The notes under the pieces are model-generated. The model had not been told where the DNA came from. It saw only the letters and a program-made list of their open reading frames with translations, and did no database searches. The translations under genes and the position numbers were made by a program. From contig JAUSPJ010000256.1 of NCBI GenBank assembly GCA_030655795.1, forward strand, positions 1 through 9,897: a DNA stretch of 9,897 bases, written 5' to 3'. Origin of the DNA: Fidelibacterota bacterium (GTDB lineage Bacteria > Fidelibacterota > UBA2242). Below are positions 6,193 to 9,897 of this stretch, piece after piece; within the stretch, counting starts at the first letter, position 1; the number at the start of each line of letters is the position of its first letter.

Positions 6193-7389
6193 ATGAAACC
6201 ACTCTATTTTGATATTCGTGACATTTTTCGGACCCCCCGGCTGGCCCTTAGTGGTAAAAAAATCTGGGTCCATCTGGTCGGACTTGGATTGGGCTGGGTA
6301 ATCTATTTCATATTTACATATCTGGCGTTGATTGCGAATGGACAGGCCATTTCAGAAATCTGGAATGCCCATTTTCTGTTTCCATGCCTTTGGAATGTTA
6401 ATTTACCAATCAGCTGGTATGCGTGGTTAATTTATGGGTTTGGTCTGCTGCTTTGGGTTGTTATTTTTTTCCTGGCCTCGCTGGCAGTTTCCCGCATCAC
6501 CTACAAGCAGCTGAAAGGTGATGAATTCTACTCATCCGGTGACAGTGTCAAATACATTAAGAAACACGGAACCGCTGTCATAATGGGTCCGGTATCCATC
6601 CTGATAATCATGGCGTTTTTCGTCATCATGGCCATTGTTGCCGCCTGGATTGCCAAATGGCCGGTTCTGGATATTCTTTTCCTGGGTCTTCCCTATCTCC
6701 TGTATTTTATTGTGGCGGTCTTTGTGGTTTATACAGCTGTTGTATTCACCGTCTCGTTAATACTGGCGCCGGGTATCGTCGGTACCGCCGAAGAAGATAC
6801 GATGGAGACTGTATTTCAGAGTTATTCCACCCTTTGGGCTCAACCCTGGAGATTGGTTTTTTATGAAGCCATAGTCGTTGCACTCGGCGCTGTGGCAGTA
6901 TTTATCTACTCCTATGTTATGATAATCGGATACCGGTTTTTTAACCTGATCTTTGGGCAATCCTGGTTAATGGGCGGTAAACTCAGCCGCATCACCGAGC
7001 AGGCATCTTCTTATATCTTTGGTGTAAATTCACTGCTGACACCCTTCATCAGTAAGATTTTTAATCTATATACACCAGCTTCCCTCGGAATGATTCGGCC
7101 GCTTTATCTCACCACCACCGATGTCATTACAATTGTTATGCTGACACTAGCCCTGTTGATTATTGGCGGCAGTGCCATTGCCTATTTACTGACAAATTTC
7201 AGTGTGGGGCAATCTTTGATTTACATCATTTTGCGGAAGAAAAAAGATGACGAGGACCTTGTTGAACGCAAAGACGAGGATGAACTCGAGGAAGAAGAGA
7301 AAGACGAACTGCCGGAAGATACCGATAAAACCGACGACGACAGTTCTGAATCAGAAGAAGAATCTGCCGGGGAAAAATCCGAAGAATAA
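6193..7389 (+). CDS. Polytopic membrane protein with acidic C-terminal tail
   Basis: Inner-membrane protein of 398 residues that I cannot assign to a named family. A short cytoplasmic-looking start (MKPLYFDIRDIFRTPRLALS) precedes hydrophobic segments at about 24-47, 75-100, 127-155, 158-192 (long enough for one or two helices), 220-247 and 308-334, giving six or seven crossings. The segment at 270-300 is mildly hydrophobic. Residues 348-398 form a highly charged tail, starting with a Lys/Arg cluster (RKKKDDED) and then very rich in Glu, Asp and Ser with no hydrophobic content. The layout, with an amphipathic start and repeated bulky helices, recalls uncharacterised DUF-type membrane proteins rather than transporters, and no transporter motif is seen. 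The start is ATG 6193, set by GGAGG at 6183-6187; an in-frame TTG at 6181 overlaps that Shine-Dalgarno and is rejected. It starts 14 bases after the SPOR lipoprotein stop and ends at a terminator, so it closes the ndk operon. Confidence 0.8.
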   Translation: MKPLYFDIRDIFRTPRLALSGKKIWVHLVGLGLGWVIYFIFTYLALIANGQAISEIWNAHFLFPCLWNVNLPISWYAWLIYGFGLLLWVVIFFLASLAVSRITYKQLKGDEFYSSGDSVKYIKKHGTAVIMGPVSILIIMAFFVIMAIVAAWIAKWPVLDILFLGLPYLLYFIVAVFVVYTAVVFTVSLILAPGIVGTAEEDTMETVFQSYSTLWAQPWRLVFYEAIVVALGAVAVFIYSYVMIIGYRFFNLIFGQSWLMGGKLSRITEQASSYIFGVNSLLTPFISKIFNLYTPASLGMIRPLYLTTTDVITIVMLTLALLIIGGSAIAYLLTNFSVGQSLIYIILRKKKDDEDLVERKDEDELEEEEKDELPEDTDKTDDDSSESEEESAGEKSEE

Positions 7390-7412
7390 TTGTGAAAATC
7401 CATAACACTATT

Positions 7413-7444
7413 ACGGCGTCCGCTCAAACGGACGCCGTTTATTT
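7413..7444 (+). terminator. Terminator closing the ndk-membrane protein operon
   Basis: A perfect 10-bp stem ACGGCGTCCG (7413-7422) / CGGACGCCGT (7429-7438) around loop CTCAAA is followed by TTTATTTA, a slightly interrupted T-run. It lies 23 bases after the membrane protein stop and just before the yceD promoter region, the expected place for transcription to end. Confidence 0.85.
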
Positions 7445-7459
7445 ACACTGTGAAATAAC

Positions 7460-7488
7460 TTGATTCTGGCGATATCAACTAATAAATT
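7460..7488 (+). promoter_or_regulatory. Candidate promoter for the yceD-rpmF transcript
   Basis: TTGATT (7460-7465) and TAAATT (7483-7488) are spaced by exactly 17 bases, each matching four of six sigma-70 consensus positions. A start site about 7 bases downstream would fall near 7495, only about 5 bases before the yceD ATG at 7500. No Shine-Dalgarno is present between, so the transcript could be leaderless or nearly so. This is sequence inference only. Confidence 0.4.
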
Positions 7489-7499
7489 TGCCATTCGTT

Positions 7500-8009
7500 A
7501 TGAAATTAAGATTAAATTCATTAAAAGAAGGTTCACAGACAATCGAAATAACTCTCACAAAAAGTGATCTGGCAATCCCCGATGACAGTTTCGTCCACCC
7601 GATTCCGGCGTTCCTGAGCATTTACAAGGGCACTAGCCAGATTACTGTTAACGGCCAGTTGAAAACTGATGTAACACTGCAGTGTGACCGCTGTCTGGAA
7701 TCCTTTGACCATAATTTAGATGTGACCTTTCAATCAATTCTGAGTCCGATGAAATCTTCGGACCCGAAAACCGACGAAAACATCATTCCAATTACATCCA
7801 AAACAAACGAAGTCGATCTGTCACCCTTTGCCCATGACGCACTCATCATCGGGCTGCCCATGAAAAGCATCTGCTCCGAAACCTGCAAAGGTATCTGCTC
7901 CGTTTGCGGAGTAAACCTGAATCGGGGTAGATGCAAATGTGAAACAACGGATGTGGATGACAGATGGAAAGCGCTAGAAAATTTATTAACTAATACACCA
8001 GAGGAGTAA
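7500..8009 (+). CDS. yceD: YceD/DUF177 family protein (50S/23S rRNA accumulation)
   Basis: Cytoplasmic protein of 169 residues in the DUF177 family, required in E. coli and plants for normal accumulation of 23S rRNA and linked genetically to ribosomal protein L32. Seen: an N-terminal beta-rich part, then QCDRCLESF (Cys62, Cys65), the conserved CxxC. The C-terminal block C-x3-C-x3-C-x2-C-G-x-N-L-N-x3-C-x-C (Cys125, 129, 133, 136, 145, 147) is typical of the family in many bacteria and suggests a zinc-binding knot. The ending [13 protein letters not shown] is also typical (the usual form is DPRWAxLxxL). The start is ATG 7500; an in-frame TTG at 7488 has no Shine-Dalgarno either and lies within the putative -10. 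rpmF starts 4 bases after the stop, with its Shine-Dalgarno overlapping the yceD end, so the two are co-translated neighbours. Confidence 0.92.
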   Translation: MKLRLNSLKEGSQTIEITLTKSDLAIPDDSFVHPIPAFLSIYKGTSQITVNGQLKTDVTLQCDRCLESFDHNLDVTFQSILSPMKSSDPKTDENIIPITSKTNEVDLSPFAHDALIIGLPMKSICSETCKGICSVCGVNLNRGRCKCETTDVDDRWKALENLLTNTPEE

Positions 8010-8013
8010 ACTA

Positions 8014-8196
8014 TTGGCTTTACCAAAACGTAAAATATCAAAATCAAGAAGAGATAAGCGCCGTACACATCAGAAAGTAACTGCTGTGACAGTTGCAACC
8101 TGTCCGCAATGCAATGAATCCAAACTGCCGCACCGGGCATGTCCGAACTGTGGATATTACAAGGGCCGTCCGGTTATTTCGGCCAAAGTAAAATAA
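8014..8196 (+). CDS. rpmF: 50S ribosomal protein L32 (TTG start)
   Basis: Ribosomal protein L32, 60 residues, the normal length for the zinc-binding form. It begins [20 protein letters not shown], the standard basic N-terminus. CPQC (Cys30, Cys33) and CPNC (Cys43, Cys46) form the zinc ribbon, followed by GYYKGRPVI. The start codon is TTG at 8014: the residues after it (ALPKRK) match the universal A-x-P-K-R-K/R start, and GAGGAG at 8001-8006 lies seven bases upstream, while no ATG is available in frame nearby. The weak start codon with a strong Shine-Dalgarno, which overlaps the yceD stop, suggests translation tuned to yceD. Downstream is a 133-bp non-coding gap rather than the plsX gene often found here. 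Confidence 0.95.
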   Translation: MALPKRKISKSRRDKRRTHQKVTAVTVATCPQCNESKLPHRACPNCGYYKGRPVISAKVK

Positions 8197-8329
8197 ACGC
8201 TTGCCTATTCTGTTTATTATGAAAATCTGCCGTCTATTGAATAGCAATGATGTCTATTTTCAATTTTACTGATTATTTCTCTACCACATTTCCTGCCAAA
8301 ATAATATATTTTAGAAATTAGGAATTCAT
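8197..8329 (+). other. Non-coding gap between rpmF and fabH
   Basis: AT-rich gap of 133 bp with no supported gene. In many bacteria plsX (phosphate acyltransferase) sits here, but nothing resembling it is left. A short symmetric CTATTGAATAG is present at about 8235-8245. No terminator hairpin with a T-run and no well-spaced promoter were found, so whether fabH is transcribed from rpmF or from its own promoter is open. Confidence 0.5.
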
Positions 8330-9325
8330 ATGCAGAAAATCAGAGCAACGATAACCGCTATTGGCAAATACGCACCGGAACGGATTTTAAACAATTTTGA
8401 TCTGGAAAAAATGGTCGATACCACAGATGCTTGGATCCGAAGCAGAACCGGTATCTCTGAACGACATATCGCTGCCAAAGGCGAAGCCAGTTCCGATATG
8501 GCCAGTTCGGCCTTCCGGGATTTGCAGAGGCGGTTTGATGTCGATCCCAAAGAGATTGACGCCATCGTAGTTGCCACCATTACACCCGACATGTTTTTCC
8601 CTTCCACTGCGGCTTTGATTCAGCAAAATATCGGCGCAATAAATGCCTGGGGCTTCGATATATCGGCCGCCTGTTCGGGATTTGTCTATGCCATGGTGAT
8701 AGCCACTCAATTCGTCGAAAGCGGACGATACCAAAAAGTTCTGGTTGTCGGCTCTGATACAATGAGTACGATTACCGATTATACCAACCGGGACAACTGC
8801 GTCCTTTTCGGCGATGCTGCCAGTGTCGTATTGGTTGAACCCACTGAAGATGATGAGCACGGCGTCATTGATTATCTGATGAAAATGGATGGCAGCGGGA
8901 AAGATTTCCTGTATATGGCAGGCGGCGGCAGTCGCAATCCGGCCAGCCATGAGACCATTGATAAAGGAATGCATTATATCTATCAGGAAGGCAAATCGGT
9001 TTTCAAGTTTGCTGTCAGTAAAATGGCCGAAATATCCGTCGAAGTCCTGGAACGAAATGCACTGACCGGCGCTGATGTTGGCCTGTTCATTCCACATCAG
9101 GCCAATAAACGAATTATCGACGCCTGTGTCAGTCGTTTGAAACTGAAAGATAAGCAGGTCATGATCAACATTGATAAATACGCCAACACAACTGCCGCGA
9201 CTATTCCTCTAGGAATCGTTGACGGCTATGATCAGGGCCGTCTGAAAAAAGGTGATTTGCTCCTGATATCGGCCTTTGGCGGCGGATTTACCTGGGGCAG
9301 CATGTTAATAAGATGGAGTCTATAA
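8330..9325 (+). CDS. fabH: Beta-ketoacyl-ACP synthase III
   Basis: Cytoplasmic condensing enzyme of 331 residues, normal length, that starts type II fatty-acid synthesis by condensing an acyl-CoA (usually acetyl-CoA or a branched short acyl-CoA) with malonyl-ACP. The thiolase-fold Cys-His-Asn triad is intact: Cys115 in DISAACSGFVYAM, His256 in IPHQANKRI and Asn286 in NIDKYANTTAATIP. Other family signatures are the start ITAIGKYAPERILNN, the block TTDAWIRSRTGISERH (about 31-46), FGDAASVVL, and the closing SAFGGGFTWGSMLIRW. All support an active KAS III rather than a pathway-specific relative. The start ATG 8330 has AGGA seven bases upstream. fabD starts 4 bases after the stop, so the two genes form a tight operon. 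Primer preference (straight or branched) cannot be told by eye. Confidence 0.95.
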   Translation: MQKIRATITAIGKYAPERILNNFDLEKMVDTTDAWIRSRTGISERHIAAKGEASSDMASSAFRDLQRRFDVDPKEIDAIVVATITPDMFFPSTAALIQQNIGAINAWGFDISAACSGFVYAMVIATQFVESGRYQKVLVVGSDTMSTITDYTNRDNCVLFGDAASVVLVEPTEDDEHGVIDYLMKMDGSGKDFLYMAGGGSRNPASHETIDKGMHYIYQEGKSVFKFAVSKMAEISVEVLERNALTGADVGLFIPHQANKRIIDACVSRLKLKDKQVMINIDKYANTTAATIPLGIVDGYDQGRLKKGDLLLISAFGGGFTWGSMLIRWSL

Positions 9326-9329
9326 ACCC

Positions 9330-9897
9330 ATGAAAACAGCCTTTGTTTTTCCCGGACAGGCCTCTCAATTTGTCGGAATGGGAGTGGATTTGTACAATAC
9401 AAAATCCATCGCTCAAAAATATTATGGTATTGCCGACGAACTGTTTGATTTTTCAATAAAGGATATCTCGTTTTACGGACCTCTGCTTGACCTCACTCAG
9501 ACCCGGGTGACCCAAGCAGCCATTTATATTCACTCTATGATTGTATTTGAAGAATTGAAGGCTCTGGGCAAATTACCGGATATGGTCGCCGGACACAGTC
9601 TTGGTGAATACTCCGCGCTGGTGGCAGCCGGGGTTGTTAACTTCAGACAGGGACTGGAATTAGTAAAAATACGGTCTGAACAGATGCAGATCGCCACGGA
9701 GAACAATTCCGGTACCATGGCTGCTATTGTGGGATTGGATTATGATACCATTCAGGCAGTTATTAAAAAATCGGTGATTGGCGGTATCTGCAACATTGCC
9801 AACTATAACTCACAAAATCAGATTGTGATCAGCGGCGACGTGCATACTGTCCAGTCAACCATGATGGCGCTAAAAGAGGCCGGCGCTAAAAGGGTAA
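9330..9897 (+). CDS. fabD: Malonyl-CoA:ACP transacylase, N-terminal part
   Basis: Cytoplasmic enzyme that moves malonate from CoA to acyl carrier protein to supply all elongation steps. The window holds 189 codons of an expected roughly 300; the frame is open at the right edge. Seen: the family start KTAFVFPGQASQFVGMG (usually PGQGSQ), TRVTQAAIYIHS (equivalent to the TxxxQPAL region), then the nucleophile elbow GHSLGEYSALVAAG with Ser90. LVKIRSEQMQ (111-120) includes Arg115, the conserved malonate-carboxylate contact, followed by GTMAAIVGL and NYNSQNQIVISGD. The catalytic histidine (about residue 200, in the family motif P-V/F-S-x-P-F-H-S/C) lies beyond the edge. The start is ATG 9330, four bases after fabH; the nearest Shine-Dalgarno-like GGAG (9315-9318) lies inside fabH about 11 bases upstream, suggesting translational coupling. 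Genes fabG, acpP and fabF are expected downstream. Confidence 0.95.
   Translation, partial: MKTAFVFPGQASQFVGMGVDLYNTKSIAQKYYGIADELFDFSIKDISFYGPLLDLTQTRVTQAAIYIHSMIVFEELKALGKLPDMVAGHSLGEYSALVAAGVVNFRQGLELVKIRSEQMQIATENNSGTMAAIVGLDYDTIQAVIKKSVIGGICNIANYNSQNQIVISGDVHTVQSTMMALKEAGAKRV

Noticed and set aside
4755..7389. COG2403-ndk-lipoprotein-membrane protein as a new defence or signalling system
   Set aside because: ndk is a normal housekeeping enzyme, the lipoprotein carries a standard SPOR domain, and no effector, toxin or sensor domain is visible; the arrangement looks like an ordinary operon with decay.
7221..7427. Serine-rich frame on the minus strand
   Set aside because: It is the complement of the Glu/Asp-rich tail codons of the membrane protein (GAA/GAG read as TTC/CTC and shifted to serine codons); no start signal.
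8387..9097. 236-codon frame on the minus strand across fabH
   Set aside because: Shadow of fabH, whose catalytic triad and length are fully preserved on the plus strand.

Overview
The window reads as an ordinary bacterial chromosome segment of moderate, slightly AT-rich composition. It carries standard Shine-Dalgarno sequences, two convincing rho-independent-type terminators, two lipoproteins with lipobox signal peptides and a type II fatty-acid synthesis cluster. The lipoproteins point to an envelope-bearing bacterium. The type of SSS symporter, the tandem-LysM lipoprotein and the SPOR lipoprotein with an Ig-like region feel most like the FCB group and neighbouring candidate phyla (Calditrichota, KSB1, Marinimicrobia). 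That placement is an impression from protein style, not a phylogenetic result.

Layout. Positions 1-1070 (minus) hold the N-terminal 356 residues of a sodium:solute symporter that runs off the left edge. A terminator at 1155-1185 separates it from a minus-strand lipoprotein with two LysM domains (1209-1895). A 320-bp AT-rich divergent intergenic region with several short palindromes follows. On the plus strand come a metallo-beta-lactamase-fold hydrolase (2216-3190) and a large P-loop protein of the cyclic 2,3-diphosphoglycerate synthetase-like family (COG2403; 3406-4749). Next is a short remnant of a carbamate kinase gene (4755-4940), broken after about 54 codons and containing a perfect 18-bp-stem hairpin. 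Then come ndk (4948-5370), a SPOR-domain lipoprotein gene interrupted by one in-frame TAA (5390-6178), and a polytopic membrane protein with a very acidic tail (6193-7389) that ends at a terminator (7413-7444).

The right end is the conserved yceD-rpmF-fabH-fabD arrangement (7500-9897, fabD truncated by the window edge). It links 23S rRNA/50S maturation to the start of fatty-acid synthesis. The usual plsX between rpmF and fabH is absent here and is replaced by a 133-bp non-coding gap.

I see no CRISPR array, tRNA, rRNA, insertion sequence, phage gene or recognisable defence system. The points worth a second look are gene decay (the arcC fragment and the nonsense codon in the SPOR lipoprotein), the perfect palindrome inside the arcC fragment, and the poorly understood COG2403 protein beside it. 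Most other content is housekeeping.
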